Source: Planctomyces sp. (GTDB lineage: Bacteria; Planctomycetota; Planctomycetia; Planctomycetales; Planctomycetaceae). Taken from it: a stretch of DNA of 64,000 nucleotides. Made by a program: the position numbers and the translations under genes. Shown here piece after piece: positions 52,220 through 61,206 of the stretch (its first letter is position 1; each line of letters opens with the position of its first letter). The DNA lies in assembly GCA_019636235.1 (NCBI GenBank), contig JAHBXW010000002.1:186001-250000 (forward strand), in the 5' to 3' direction. Under the pieces are notes generated by a model. That model had not been told where the DNA came from, searched no databases, and worked only from the letters and a program-made list of their open reading frames with translations.

Positions 52220-52999
52220 TCACTGGCCCCCTGCCTCCCGCCGCGACCACCAGGGCAGCGTGATGCCCCCGTCCATCAGCAAGGTGCTGCCTGTCATGTA
52301 GTCGGCGTCGTCGCTGGCCACGAAGGCCACGAGTTTGCCGATCTCATCGGGCTGCCCCAGCCGCTTCCAGGGGATGTTCTCCGCGCCGGCGGCGAGCTGG
52401 TCCTCCGTGAAGAATTTGCGTTCCCCCGGGGTGTCGATCCAGCCGGGGTGAATCGTGTTGACGCGAATGCGGTGGCGGGCCAGTTCGATGGCGGCGGTGC
52501 GGGCCATGTGGTCGATGGCCGCCTTGGCCATGTTGTAGGCCATTGCCGTGGGGAACGGGATGTAGGCGTGCGGCGAACTGACGACGATGATCACGCCCCC
52601 CTGTTGCTCGATCATTCGCGTGGCGGCGGCCCGGACCCCGTAAAATGCGCCCCACATCGAGACGTCGATCGTCTTCCGGAAGCCCTCCATGTCCGCTTCG
52701 ACCATCAACTGGCGGTCGCTGTAGGCCGCGTTGGAGACGAAGCCGTCCAGCCGGCCGAACTCCTCTGCCGTCTTGCGGACCATGCCCTCGACGGTCGTCT
52801 GGTCGGAGACGTCTCCCTGCAGCAGGAGCGCCTTGCCGCCGCACGATCGGATGTGCTCGGCCGCGGACTCCGCTTCGTCCCTGGACGACCGGTAATTGAT
52901 GGCGATGTTTGCGCCCTCGCGCGCCAGCTCGTTGACGCAGCCGCGCCCGATGCCCCGGGAACCTCCCGTGACGAGAAAACTCCGACCAGCCAGCTTCAT
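52220..52999 (-). CDS. SDR family oxidoreductase
   Basis: 259 aa, a classical SDR: TGGSRGIGRGC for the cofactor, SNAAYS in place of NNAG, catalytic Ser in IIVVSSPHAY and Tyr-x3-Lys in YNMAK, and the C-terminal DDADYMTGSTLLMDGGI. Glucose-1-dehydrogenase/3-oxoacyl-ACP-reductase-like in overall reading, but the substrate is unknown. The start at 52999 (MKLAGRSFLVTGG) is chosen because the Rossmann strand begins there; ATG 53014 is possible. Downstream of the PEP-CTERM gene on the same strand, 228 bp away. Confidence 0.92.
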   Translation of the reverse strand: MKLAGRSFLVTGGSRGIGRGCVNELAREGANIAINYRSSRDEAESAAEHIRSCGGKALLLQGDVSDQTTVEGMVRKTAEEFGRLDGFVSNAAYSDRQLMVEADMEGFRKTIDVSMWGAFYGVRAAATRMIEQQGGVIIVVSSPHAYIPFPTAMAYNMAKAAIDHMARTAAIELARHRIRVNTIHPGWIDTPGERKFFTEDQLAAGAENIPWKRLGQPDEIGKLVAFVASDDADYMTGSTLLMDGGITLPWWSRREAGGQ

Positions 53000-53227
53000 G
53001 GATCCAGATTCCATCGACGAACGATACGGACACAGCGAGGCTGCATCGTGTCGGGGGCGCGTTCGGGATGCAAGTTGGCGCGGCGGATTGCGCCTCGCAA
53101 CTCGCGTGCGCCCGCGGTCCGCGGTTCGCTCGTCCTGCGGGCGCACGAAAAAGCGGTCCGCCGAAACTGCTCCGGCGAACCGCGGGTGAGGACTTCCAGA
53201 TGGCCTCAAATTGTCATGCGTGAATCG

Positions 53228-54166
53228 TCAGGCCGGCGCCGAAGCGTCCCGCGGCGTACGTCGGCGGCGAACGAAGCCGACCGCGACTCCGCCAAACGCC
53301 AGCATCGCCAGGCTGGCCGGTTCCGGCGCCGTGTGAATCCCCAAGCCGTTGACCTCCAGCAGGTCGTTTCCGCAGGACGGCGCCCAGGCGACGCTGAGGA
53401 TGTCGGCGCCCAGGAAGTACGAGAAGGGAATCGCGACTTCAATGATCGCATGCTGCAGTGAGATCGAGTTGCGGGTGTAGATGTAGTCCGCGAGCCCCAT
53501 GTAGCTCCCGCCGGCGTGCTGCATTTGCACTTTGGTGTAGGGGTCCGGAATCGGATCGACGATCCAGTTGGGCTGATGCCAGACGGACCCGGCCGTGTAC
53601 ACGCTGCTGTTCGTGGAACCGGTGGTGAACCCCTGGCCGTTCACGGAGTACGTCGTGCCGTCTGCCCCTTCCGTGATGGCGGCAGCGCTGCCTGCGACGC
53701 CTCCCGCACCGCCGCCGACTTCAATGCCGAAATCGCCCAGTGTGGTGGAGATCAGGATGTCGCCGGGGGCGTATTTCGTCGCGCCGTTGTCAGGCCGCTG
53801 GCCCGTCATGATGGCGATGACCAGCTGATTTCCGGAGACGCCGACTCCCAGGAACTCGCCGTCGTAGTTCTGCCCGCCGACATTCGGCCCGACGAACCCG
53901 GAATCGCCCGCTGAGTCGTCCGAATCCTCCCGGACGTAGAAAAACGTGAACCCGCCGATGGTCGCCTGCATGGTCATCAGGTGCGTGGTGCTGGCCTGAT
54001 TGGCGAGCGACGCATGGTATTGCGGCGTATTGCCGGCGAAGTTGATGCCCCAGTCAGAGAGGTCGCCGTCCGCGGCCACCCAGGCGGCCGAGACGGAAGG
54101 AACGGCGGTCAGTCCGCCGACGCAGACGGCGAGCAACGCAGTGAACAACGAGCAGCCACGCGACAT
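53228..54166 (-). CDS. PEP-CTERM protein 1
   Basis: 312 aa. A signal peptide (SLFTALLAVCVGGLTAVPSV) precedes a beta-rich body (DGDLSDWGINFAG, GGQNYDGEFLGVGVSGNQ) and a canonical PEP-CTERM sorting tail: APEPASLAMLAFGGVAVGFV followed by an RRRR cluster. The tail is recognised by an exosortase, which cleaves at PEP and attaches or releases the protein at the cell surface; the exosortase gene is not in the window. The DLSDW opening resembles domains of the DOMON/CBM9-like class, weakly. Downstream of the NusG-like gene on the same strand. Confidence 0.9.
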   Translation of the reverse strand: MSRGCSLFTALLAVCVGGLTAVPSVSAAWVAADGDLSDWGINFAGNTPQYHASLANQASTTHLMTMQATIGGFTFFYVREDSDDSAGDSGFVGPNVGGQNYDGEFLGVGVSGNQLVIAIMTGQRPDNGATKYAPGDILISTTLGDFGIEVGGGAGGVAGSAAAITEGADGTTYSVNGQGFTTGSTNSSVYTAGSVWHQPNWIVDPIPDPYTKVQMQHAGGSYMGLADYIYTRNSISLQHAIIEVAIPFSYFLGADILSVAWAPSCGNDLLEVNGLGIHTAPEPASLAMLAFGGVAVGFVRRRRTPRDASAPA

Positions 54167-54308
54167 GAGAACTCGTCCGAAATGCTGATTGTAATTGCTG
54201 TTATGGGGAAATCGTTCGGACGGAATCAGGTTGGCCGGCGGAACAGGAGAATCGTGGCAATCGTCACAGATTCCCCATATTCACACTCTGTGTGGCGCAG
54301 GACACGGA

Positions 54309-54327
54309 TGTCAACAGCCTCTTGACA
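54309..54327. repeat. Inverted repeat TGTCAA-N7-TTGACA upstream of PEP-CTERM gene 1
   Basis: Perfect 6-bp arms with a 7-bp spacer, 143-161 bp upstream of the PEP-CTERM start. Each arm reads TTGACA on one strand. It could be an operator for a dimeric regulator or a pair of back-to-back -35 boxes. Confidence 0.55.
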
Positions 54328-54332
54328 AGAAT

Positions 54333-54348
54333 GTTCAGGGAACTGAAC
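54333..54348. repeat. Inverted repeat GTTCAG-N4-CTGAAC
   Basis: Perfect 6-bp arms with a GGAA spacer, five bases from the TGTCAA/TTGACA repeat. As RNA it would form a short hairpin with a 4-nt loop after the NusG-like gene; as DNA it would be a second symmetric binding site. Confidence 0.55.
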
Positions 54349-54482
54349 TCGCCAAGACCCGCAGCAGGTTGGGTTGGCGGCGCGCACGGAATCAGAGACC
54401 AGGGAGAGCCCCGCCACGAGAGCTGGGCGGGGGGCGGCGTTCGAATGGCAATCCGCCGGCGACAGAATTTGCAGCGCCGGCG

Positions 54483-55031
54483 TCAAATCGCTTCCACGAC
54501 CGAACCGTCGACTTCGATGGATGCGGCCTGCTGGATGAACTGCACTTCGAGGACGAACTTCGTGCCGTTCTTGTTGCGGACGACGCGGCCGTTCATGCCG
54601 GCCAGGGGACCTGAGACGATCCGCGCGGGCATGCCGGGCTGCAGCCGCTCTTCGCGGGTGACGGGCGTTCCGGCGGACAGCAGGGCGTGAATCCGCTGGA
54701 GGTCGCTGCGGAGCTGGGCCTGATCCTTTGGCTCAAGCCGCGTGACGACTTCCCGGACGGTCGAGCAGGCGCTCTGCGTTTCATCGTCGGCGAGGGTGAA
54801 CACGTACCCCGGAAACAGGGGCGTGTACGAGGCGACCCGGCGCCGCTGATAGGTCTTCCAGCGCTCGTGCAGCGGCAGGAAGAACGGGATGTTCCTCGAC
54901 CTGAGCTGGCGAGCCACCGTCTTTTCCGTCCGGGGACGGACGTGCAAAGCCAGCCAGGTGCGATCGCCCAGCAGAATCTCAAAAGGCTCGTCGGCCGGCC
55001 AAACGGACGGTTCTTTATCGAGGACTGGCAT
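54483..55031 (-). CDS. Specialised NusG paralog (RfaH/UpxY/LoaP-like antiterminator)
   Basis: 182 aa. The NusG N-terminal domain (about 25-115) reads WLALHVRPRTEKTVARQL, then NIPFFLPLHERWKTYQRR and YTPLFPGYVFTLAD, including the strongly conserved LFPGYVF motif that contacts RNA polymerase. A short C-terminal KOW domain follows (QPGMPARIVSGPLAGMNGRV, then LEVQFIQQAASIEV). Paralogs of this type help polymerase through long exopolysaccharide or secondary-metabolite operons, and this one lies beside PEP-CTERM genes. GGGAG precedes ATG 55031; the in-frame start at 55073 is less likely. The housekeeping nusG would sit with secE and ribosomal genes, which are absent here. Confidence 0.9.
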   Translation of the reverse strand: MPVLDKEPSVWPADEPFEILLGDRTWLALHVRPRTEKTVARQLRSRNIPFFLPLHERWKTYQRRRVASYTPLFPGYVFTLADDETQSACSTVREVVTRLEPKDQAQLRSDLQRIHALLSAGTPVTREERLQPGMPARIVSGPLAGMNGRVVRNKNGTKFVLEVQFIQQAASIEVDGSVVEAI

Positions 55032-55215
55032 GGCATCGACTCCCGGAGGACGTCGCAAAGCACGGCAGGTCAATCATCGACCCTGCACTGCTTTCTCAAT
55101 GATCGAGGCGCGTCCTGCACACATCGTTGCCGGTTCCACTCGGAATCCAGGCATTACGGAAGGCGAATCCACTCAGACAACGTTCCGCGTCAGCCAACAC
55201 TCCGTACCGGGGCCG

Positions 55216-56166
55216 TCATGCGGCCGCACACGGTTCATCAGAACCCGCCGCAGACAGCGGACGCTTCCGCCGCCGGGCCATCGCAGCGATTCCAGCGCCC
55301 CCGAGGCCCATCAGGGCGAGCGAGCCGGGCTCGGGGGCCAGCGTGTCGAACTTGATCCGGGCGATGCCGCCGCCCCCTTTCATGTAGAACACCACCTTGT
55401 CGAAAGGCTGGATCACCGCAGTGGGGAACGCCTTGGCGAGCTTGTCGAGCGTCACCGGCGCCAGGATGTTGGCCACCTGGTTGGAGGTGCTCGAAACCTT
55501 GAAGGCGACGCTGCTGTCATAGAACGCGCCGTTCAGCTTGGTCTTGGACGTGAACGCGTCGAGCGACACGTTCCCGCCGATCTGCTGGTCGCCGCTGTAG
55601 AACGCCAGGTAATACCCGCTCAGCGAACCGGCGACATCGACCAGCGTCAGCCCGAACGACGTCAGCGGAACGCCGCCCGTGAAATCGAACGTGATTCGTC
55701 CGGCCGGCGAGCTCTCTTCATCGTTCGGCTTGATGTTCAGAATGCCGTCCCCATTCGCGTCCGGGTTCGACGGGTTGCCAGCGACCTTGTCCTGAATGAT
55801 CAGCAGGTTGCCGAGATCCGTGTGGATTCCGTCAATCCCCTTGGTCGCGATGTTGCCGCCCCGCCATCCGCTCGAGGTCCGCTGCAGGTCCGGATCGGGC
55901 GAGGCAGGGTTCAGCGCGGGGTTCGAGTTGAACGCCACGGCGAGGTTGTAGCCGCCACCGAGGTTCTGAGCCGTGATGACGAGATTGTTGAACGTCGGCC
56001 CGTTGAACTCGGCGTCGAGAATCTGGCCGTTCCGGATGGCGTTGCCATCCTTGTCCACATCGAAGGTGATCGTTGTGCCCGCATCCACTCGAAGCGAAGT
56101 GAGGAGAATAACGGTCGCGAGGGTTATCCCCTGGACCACTCGACGACGCCGAGGGTGAAGATTCAT
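55216..56166 (-). CDS. PEP-CTERM protein 2
   Basis: 316 aa. A positively charged N terminus and signal helix (RRVVQGITLATVILLTSLRV) precede a beta-sandwich body beginning TTITFDVDKDGNAI, with a DPDANGDGILN-like Ca-binding stretch near the middle. The C-terminal sorting tail is APEPGSLALMGLGGAGIAAM followed by ARRRKR, the classic exosortase substrate pattern. Start 56166 is chosen because it gives a proper signal peptide; the frame back to 56370 covers the promoter region. The NusG-like gene lies 184 bp downstream on the same strand. Confidence 0.9.
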   Translation of the reverse strand: MNLHPRRRRVVQGITLATVILLTSLRVDAGTTITFDVDKDGNAIRNGQILDAEFNGPTFNNLVITAQNLGGGYNLAVAFNSNPALNPASPDPDLQRTSSGWRGGNIATKGIDGIHTDLGNLLIIQDKVAGNPSNPDANGDGILNIKPNDEESSPAGRITFDFTGGVPLTSFGLTLVDVAGSLSGYYLAFYSGDQQIGGNVSLDAFTSKTKLNGAFYDSSVAFKVSSTSNQVANILAPVTLDKLAKAFPTAVIQPFDKVVFYMKGGGGIARIKFDTLAPEPGSLALMGLGGAGIAAMARRRKRPLSAAGSDEPCAAA

Positions 56167-56247
56167 GTCAACAGCCCTGATTCGATTTGCAGTCAACGCG
56201 GCAATGCGCCACCGGGTTCTTCCGCAAACGTACAAATTTGCTGCTGC

Positions 56248-56277
56248 ATATTGCGGCGGGACCGATTCCGTTGTCAA
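56248..56277 (-). promoter_or_regulatory. Sigma-70-type promoter for PEP-CTERM gene 2
   Basis: On the minus strand TTGACA (56277-56272) and CAATAT (56253-56248) are 18 bp apart; five of six -10 bases and all -35 bases are near consensus. The expected start is near 56241, about 75 nt before ATG 56166. Confidence 0.55.
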
Positions 56278-56280
56278 CGG
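56268..56280. repeat. Palindrome overlapping the -35 box, candidate operator
   Basis: CCGTTG-T-CAACGG is a perfect 13-bp palindrome that covers the TTGACA -35 box of the PEP-CTERM gene 2 promoter. A repressor bound here would block RNA polymerase directly. Confidence 0.5.
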
Positions 56281-56405
56281 CCGGAACCAGAAATTGTTGC
56301 AAAAGTCACACTCTGGGCGGCGGGCGTGGATCAGGAAAACCAACCGGTCCGGCAAGTGCAGGCGGTCCACGGCGACTGATCCGCCGCGTTCTTGCCCTTG
56401 ACGAA

Positions 56406-56436
56406 TTGACGACGGTCAGTCGCACGACCGTATGAT
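56406..56436 (+). promoter_or_regulatory. Sigma-70-type promoter for the TPR gene
   Basis: TTGACG (56406-56411) and TATGAT (56431-56436) are 19 bp apart, slightly long but both boxes are 5 of 6. A second TTGACG lies 8 bp upstream (56398-56403). The expected start near 56443 gives a leader of about 53 nt to ATG 56496. Divergent from the PEP-CTERM gene 2 promoter, so the 329-bp region 56167-56495 is a two-way regulatory region with no gene. Confidence 0.5.
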
Positions 56437-56495
56437 GTCGATGCGGGCGCTGCGGCCACCTCTTCGGCGTCGCCTCGCCCGCACTTCGCCGTGAA

Positions 56496-59400
56496 ATGTC
56501 CGCCAGCCCTCGTGCACGACCGTCGCCGGAAGGTCCTCTCGGAGTCAGCCCGCCGAGCGAGGAGATCGCGGTCATCGACGGCCGGACTGAAGACCGCCCG
56601 CCGCGCCGTCGGCTCAACATCCGACTGCTCGTCGCGGTCATCGTGCTCGCGGGACTCGGCCTCTACGGGGTGAGGGGGCTGCATCGTCGGCAAATGGAGC
56701 GCATGTCGACGACGCTGCTGCGACGCGCGGAACACGCGTCCGCGGGGCGCGATCCCGTCGCCGCAATTCGCGCCTGGAAGGAATATCTCTCATTCCGGCC
56801 CCGTGATTACCGAGCGTTGGCCCGGCTGGCCGAAGTCCAGTCGCAGATCGCCGACACGCCGCGGGCCTATCTGGATCTGTATCAGCTTTACGAGCGGATC
56901 CTCCGCAGTGATCCGGAGAATTCGGAGTGCCGGCGGCAGTTGATCCGACTGCTGATGCGCGGCGAATACTGGTCGGACGCGCGGCACCACATCGAGATTC
57001 TGCTGTCGCGCGAGGCGGCCGCGGGCGAGATCATCCGCGACCGCGGCTGGTGCTGGCTGCAGGAACTTCAATACGAGCGTGCGGCGGCGGATTTCGCGGC
57101 CGCGATGGAGCTGTCGCCGCAGGACTTCGCCACGCCGAAGCTGCTGGCGGCCGTGCTGGCGGACCGGTTGCACCGGCCCGAAGAGGCGGCGGGGATGCTG
57201 GATCGCGTCGTGCAGGCGAATCCTCAAACCGCTCGAGCCTGGCTGGCGCGGGCCGAATTCCACGATGCACATGGAGAGCTGCGCCGGGCGGCGCCGGACA
57301 TCGCGGAAGCCTGGCGGCTGGCTCCGCAGGATCCGGAAACGCTCCTGGCGGCGGCGAATCTGCTGATCCGGCTGCCCGAACGTCCCGCGGGCCTGGAGAG
57401 CGTGGACCTCAGAACGCTCCGCGATCAATTGCAGAACGCGACGGCCCGAGCGCGGCCCGGCGATGCGCTGGCCGGACTGACGAGCACGATCGCCCGGTTG
57501 AACGTCGCGCTCAACGAGCCGGGGGCGGCTCTGCTGTCCACGACGGGGGAACTGTCCCGCAATCCGGATGATGTCGCGATGCGCGTGCTGGCGGCGCAGT
57601 TGCACGTCATCGGGAACAACGTCGACGCGGCCCGCGCCGAACTGGAAGAGTTGCGGGAACGCGAAGCGCCGACCGTTCTGTTGACGTTCCTGGAGGCTCG
57701 CATCGCGATGCTGGAAGGGAACTGGTGGAAGGCGATTCCGATGCTGGACCGACTGTCGAACACGGACCGGGCGCCGTACTTCGACGCGCACGTCCAGCGG
57801 CTGCTGGGAGATTGTCACCTGGCGGCCGGCAATTTCGAGGCCAGCCACGCCGCTTACCGGCGAGCGGCCGCCAGCGATCCCACTTCGCTGGAAGCCGCCC
57901 TCAAACTGGCGGCGTCTTACTCGGCGCAGGGCAAACCGGCGGACGCCCTCACGGCCCTGGAGCGCTTTCCCGGCCTGCCCGAGGTTGAACGGCAGCGGGC
58001 GCGACTTCTGCTCCGGCTGCAGGACTATCGCCGTCCGGAAGATCGCGATTGGACTGCGACGCTGGACGTCCTGAATGCGGAGTTGCAGCGATCGCCGGAT
58101 GCGCTGGAGACGCAACTGTTTCATGCGGAGCTGCTGGAGCAGCAGGGGCAAGTCGAGGCCGCGATCGCGGCGCTGCGTCAGGCGGACGCCGCTCACGCGG
58201 AGAATGCGGCGGCGACATTGGCGCTGGCGGGGTTGTGGCGGCGACAGGGGCGGAGCGAGGACGCGATCGCCGCCCTGGAGCAGGCCCGTGCGCGCCTCGG
58301 AGATGATCCGGCGCTGCTCGCGGCGCTGGCCGCCGCGGTGCGCGACCGTCCCCAGCAGGTTGCCCTGCCGCAGCTCTCGAAACTTTGGGGCGAATGCCGG
58401 TCGATCGAGGGGGCCGATGCGGTCCGCGCCCGGCAACTCATCGCCGAGGCCATTCTGAGGAGCGGCCCGGGGGCGGAGCGGGACGAGGTGCTGAACGACG
58501 TCCGCTCGGGCAATCATCAGGATCCCGAGTTGTGGATGCTGGCGGCCGAGCTGGGCGGTCGAACGGGGGACCGGCGTCTGATCGAACAGGCGGCCTGGGG
58601 ACTGCGAGCGCTGGAGGGAGACGCGGGGGGGCACTGGAGGCTCTGCGAGGCGGGACTGATCGCGCTGGACCGCGTGCAGGGACGTCCCGCGGATTTGCGC
58701 CGTGCATTGGCCTTGCTGGACGAATCCGCAGAGCGAATGTCCGGTTCGCCGCGGTTGGCGTTGGCGCGGGCGGAACTGCACGCGCTGCTCGGGGATCTGG
58801 ACGCGGCGATCCGGTCGTACCGCCGGGCCATCGAACTGGGCGAGCGACGCCCCGAGGCGCTGCGCCGGTGCATCGGACTGATGCTGGAAGCGGATCAGGC
58901 GTCGGAGGCCCGCCATCTGCTGGACGCGCTGCCGAGGGTCGCCGGCCAGTTGGAGGATCTCGACATTCAAGTGGCGGTGCGTTTGAACCAGTTGGATCAG
59001 GCGCTGGAGATTGCCGCGCGCGTCGCGAGCGGGCCTGACGCGGGCGTGGAGGAGTTGTTGCTGCTGGGACAGGTGCAGGCTGGCGCCCGTCGGTTGAGCG
59101 AATCGGAGTCGACGTTCCGTCGGGCGACGCAGGTCGCGCCGCATCATGCGGGAGGCTGGGTCGGTCTGGCGCTGGTCGTCACGGCCCAGGGACGGCGGGA
59201 GGAGTCGGAACGGGTGCTGCAGGCAGCGAGCGTCGCGATCGCACCGGACCGGCGGGTCGAGGCGCTGGCCGTCGGCTATGAGGCCATTGGCCGCGCGGAC
59301 CTCGCCGAAGAGCTGCTGGCCGGAGCCCTCGAGCAGGACGCCGACAACCTGTCGCTGCGCATGCGCGCGGCCGAACTGGACCTCCGAACGGGAGCTCGGC

Positions 59401-60824
59401 AGAGCGGGCTCGAACGACTGCGCGCGCTCGTCGACTTTGCGAAGCAGCAGGACCGGACCGTTTCGATTCGGGCGAAGCGCGCGCTGGCGGAGACCCTGCT
59501 GGCGGGATCAAACGCCAGCGAGTATTTCGAGGGGCTGGAGATTGCGAGCGAGGCCGTCCACGAGCCAGGCGAGCCGGACGATCTGCGGCTGCTGGCGAGA
59601 TATCTGGCGCGGCATCCGTCTCCGGCGCGGCGGCGGGAGGCGGCCGATTGCATCCTTGAGTATGAACGCCGGATCGGCGGCTTGAGTGCACACGACATTC
59701 GCTGGCTCACCGATCTGTATCTGTCGGTGAACGACTGGCCCAAGGCCCGCGAGCGGCTGCTGCTGGCGCTCGCCGGCGAGTCGTTGACGGCGGACCTGGC
59801 CGAGTACGGCGCAGTCCGGTTTTTGCGGAACGGCGAGCCGGCCGATCACTGGGTCCACATGCTGCAGATTCAGCGGCCGGGCTCCCCGCGGACGGTGCAG
59901 TTGACCGCCTGGAACGAGGCGCTGCAGGGGCGTCTGGAAGTCGCCGTAACGATGATTCAGGAGCGGATGCGGGGCGCGTCCGGACTCGACGGCGGCTGGA
60001 CGCCCGATGTCGCGTCGGACTGGGCGTCGGGGGCGTTCCTTGAGTTGACCGAGGCGCTGGCGGCCCGGGGACATGTCGTCGCCGCATCGACGTTTGCGTC
60101 GGAGGCGGAGCGGCTGCTGGAGCCCATGGCGGAGTCCGATCCCCGCATGCGCCTGCGGCTGGCCAGGCTGCTGGCGCACGAAGCCCGCATCGATGAGGCG
60201 CTCGACGCCTGCGAGCGGTCCCTCGACGCGCTACCTGTCGAGGCGGCCACGCTGGCGGTGACCCTGCTGCGCCGCGATCGTTCGTCCGCTGCCGAGGCGC
60301 GTCGACTCCGGGTGCAGCGAACACTGGAAGCCGCCTCCGCCGGCCGGCCTGAGTCGGCGGACCTCGCTTTCCATACAGCCACAGTGGCGAACAGCCGCGG
60401 AGACTTCAGCTCGGCCATCGCGCACTACCGCCGGACGATCGAGCTGCACCCGGGGGCGATCGCGGCTCGCAACGAACTGGCGATTCTGCTGGCGCTGTCC
60501 GCGGGGGACGACGACGAGGCGCAATCGCTGATTGAAGAAACGCTGACTCTGGCGGGTCCGTTGCCGTCGCTGCTGGACACGCGGGCGATGGTGCACATTG
60601 CCGGGGGGCGGGGCACGGAGGCTGTTGCGGATCTGTCTCGGGCGCTGGCGGAGGAGCCGGATGCGGTCAAGTTGTTCCATCTGGCGCAGGCGCTGTTGCA
60701 GACTGGGGACGCCGCGGGAGCGCGGGACGCATTTCGGCGGGGAGTCGCGGAAGGGCTGGGGCCGGACACGCTGCATCCGCTCGAATGGCGGGCCTTTCAG
60801 GAATTGTCGGCGAAACTGCTTTAG
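56496..60824 (+). CDS. Very large membrane-anchored TPR protein (1442 aa)
   Basis: A short cytoplasmic Pro-rich leader and one transmembrane helix (about 42-62, LLVAVIVLAGLGLYGVRGL) are followed by about 1,350 residues of tandem TPR-like helices. Examples are DPVAAIRAWKEYLSFRPRDY, FEASHAAYRRAAASDPTSLE, GRSEDAIAALEQARARLGDD, LDAAIRSYRRAIELGERRPE and FSSAIAHYRRTIELHPGAIA. Large TPR proteins are regular members of exosortase/PEP-CTERM exopolysaccharide loci (the PrsT-type protein), and the context here agrees. It is presumably an assembly scaffold facing the periplasm. ATG 56496 lacks a strong ribosome site. It is divergent from PEP-CTERM gene 2. Confidence 0.9.
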   Translation: MSASPRARPSPEGPLGVSPPSEEIAVIDGRTEDRPPRRRLNIRLLVAVIVLAGLGLYGVRGLHRRQMERMSTTLLRRAEHASAGRDPVAAIRAWKEYLSFRPRDYRALARLAEVQSQIADTPRAYLDLYQLYERILRSDPENSECRRQLIRLLMRGEYWSDARHHIEILLSREAAAGEIIRDRGWCWLQELQYERAAADFAAAMELSPQDFATPKLLAAVLADRLHRPEEAAGMLDRVVQANPQTARAWLARAEFHDAHGELRRAAPDIAEAWRLAPQDPETLLAAANLLIRLPERPAGLESVDLRTLRDQLQNATARARPGDALAGLTSTIARLNVALNEPGAALLSTTGELSRNPDDVAMRVLAAQLHVIGNNVDAARAELEELREREAPTVLLTFLEARIAMLEGNWWKAIPMLDRLSNTDRAPYFDAHVQRLLGDCHLAAGNFEASHAAYRRAAASDPTSLEAALKLAASYSAQGKPADALTALERFPGLPEVERQRARLLLRLQDYRRPEDRDWTATLDVLNAELQRSPDALETQLFHAELLEQQGQVEAAIAALRQADAAHAENAAATLALAGLWRRQGRSEDAIAALEQARARLGDDPALLAALAAAVRDRPQQVALPQLSKLWGECRSIEGADAVRARQLIAEAILRSGPGAERDEVLNDVRSGNHQDPELWMLAAELGGRTGDRRLIEQAAWGLRALEGDAGGHWRLCEAGLIALDRVQGRPADLRRALALLDESAERMSGSPRLALARAELHALLGDLDAAIRSYRRAIELGERRPEALRRCIGLMLEADQASEARHLLDALPRVAGQLEDLDIQVAVRLNQLDQALEIAARVASGPDAGVEELLLLGQVQAGARRLSESESTFRRATQVAPHHAGGWVGLALVVTAQGRREESERVLQAASVAIAPDRRVEALAVGYEAIGRADLAEELLAGALEQDADNLSLRMRAAELDLRTGARQSGLERLRALVDFAKQQDRTVSIRAKRALAETLLAGSNASEYFEGLEIASEAVHEPGEPDDLRLLARYLARHPSPARRREAADCILEYERRIGGLSAHDIRWLTDLYLSVNDWPKARERLLLALAGESLTADLAEYGAVRFLRNGEPADHWVHMLQIQRPGSPRTVQLTAWNEALQGRLEVAVTMIQERMRGASGLDGGWTPDVASDWASGAFLELTEALAARGHVVAASTFASEAERLLEPMAESDPRMRLRLARLLAHEARIDEALDACERSLDALPVEAATLAVTLLRRDRSSAAEARRLRVQRTLEAASAGRPESADLAFHTATVANSRGDFSSAIAHYRRTIELHPGAIAARNELAILLALSAGDDDEAQSLIEETLTLAGPLPSLLDTRAMVHIAGGRGTEAVADLSRALAEEPDAVKLFHLAQALLQTGDAAGARDAFRRGVAEGLGPDTLHPLEWRAFQELSAKLL

Positions 60825-61093
60825 CTGCTGGCCATGCGTCCGGCGGCCGATGGCATTCGGGGGGAGGCGGATTGTCCCCGAGAATTCGGAGTCAACCGGC
60901 GGATTTCGCTTCACTTCCGAGGACTGGCCTGGAGTTTGGCGGCGCAACCGGCGTCGCTGAGTTTGGATGCCCGTGTCGTTCTGCGGCGCTGCCTGCGGCA
61001 GGAACTGCCAGAGCCGGAACCTCGGCGGGAACGCATCTGAGCGCGGCTCAGAACAATTGCTAAAAAGTCGACGTAAGTTTGCCGTTTTGCCAG

Positions 61094-61122
61094 TTGAACC
61101 GGATTTCATCCGCCACTACTGT
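61094..61122 (+). promoter_or_regulatory. Sigma-70-type promoter for the acyltransferase/ABC unit
   Basis: TTGAAC (61094-61099) and TACTGT (61117-61122) are exactly 17 bp apart in the A/T-rich patch. The expected start is near 61129, which implies a leader of about 325 nt to ATG 61454 (or about 210 nt to GTG 61340). Confidence 0.45.
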
Positions 61123-61163
61123 TCGGCTCCTCTCTGAAGTTCACGTCTCAGATTCGCACCTCG

Positions 61164-61206
61164 TTGCAGGCAACGGATTGCCAGGAGTGGTCTCCTCCCG
61201 AGGAGG
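61164..61206 (+). promoter_or_regulatory. Structured leader with mutually exclusive stems
   Basis: GTTGC-AG-GCAAC (61164-61175) is an inverted repeat. After it, CTCCT (61193-61197) can pair either with AGGAG upstream (61184-61188) or AGGAG downstream (61202-61206), giving two exclusive hairpins. This layout fits an attenuator or switch, but the pairing is short and untested. No known riboswitch class is recognised. Confidence 0.3.

Larger units (their letters stand above)
54167..54482. other. 316-bp intergenic region between NusG-like gene and PEP-CTERM gene 1
   Basis: No gene is seen. The region contains two adjacent inverted repeats (listed separately) and a minus-strand TTGACA at 54314-54309 that could be a -35 box, although no good -10 lies 16-18 bp downstream. 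It is locally A/T-rich compared with the genes, as expected for regulatory DNA. Confidence 0.55.

Noticed and set aside
54281-56315. A 10-bp word (TCACACTCTG) shared by both PEP-CTERM upstream regions, at 54281 and 56306
   Set aside because: Its position relative to TTGACA boxes and start codons differs in the two regions, and a related word also occurs in the tandem repeat at 41207-41229. Too weak without conservation data.
56790-59147. 785-codon minus-strand ORF inside the large TPR gene
   Set aside because: Antisense shadow of the TPR gene: Arg/Gln-rich, no domain pattern, while the plus strand shows regular TPR repeats.
60834-61040. 68-codon plus-strand ORF after the TPR gene
   Set aside because: No ribosome site, Arg-rich, no family features; treated as non-coding.
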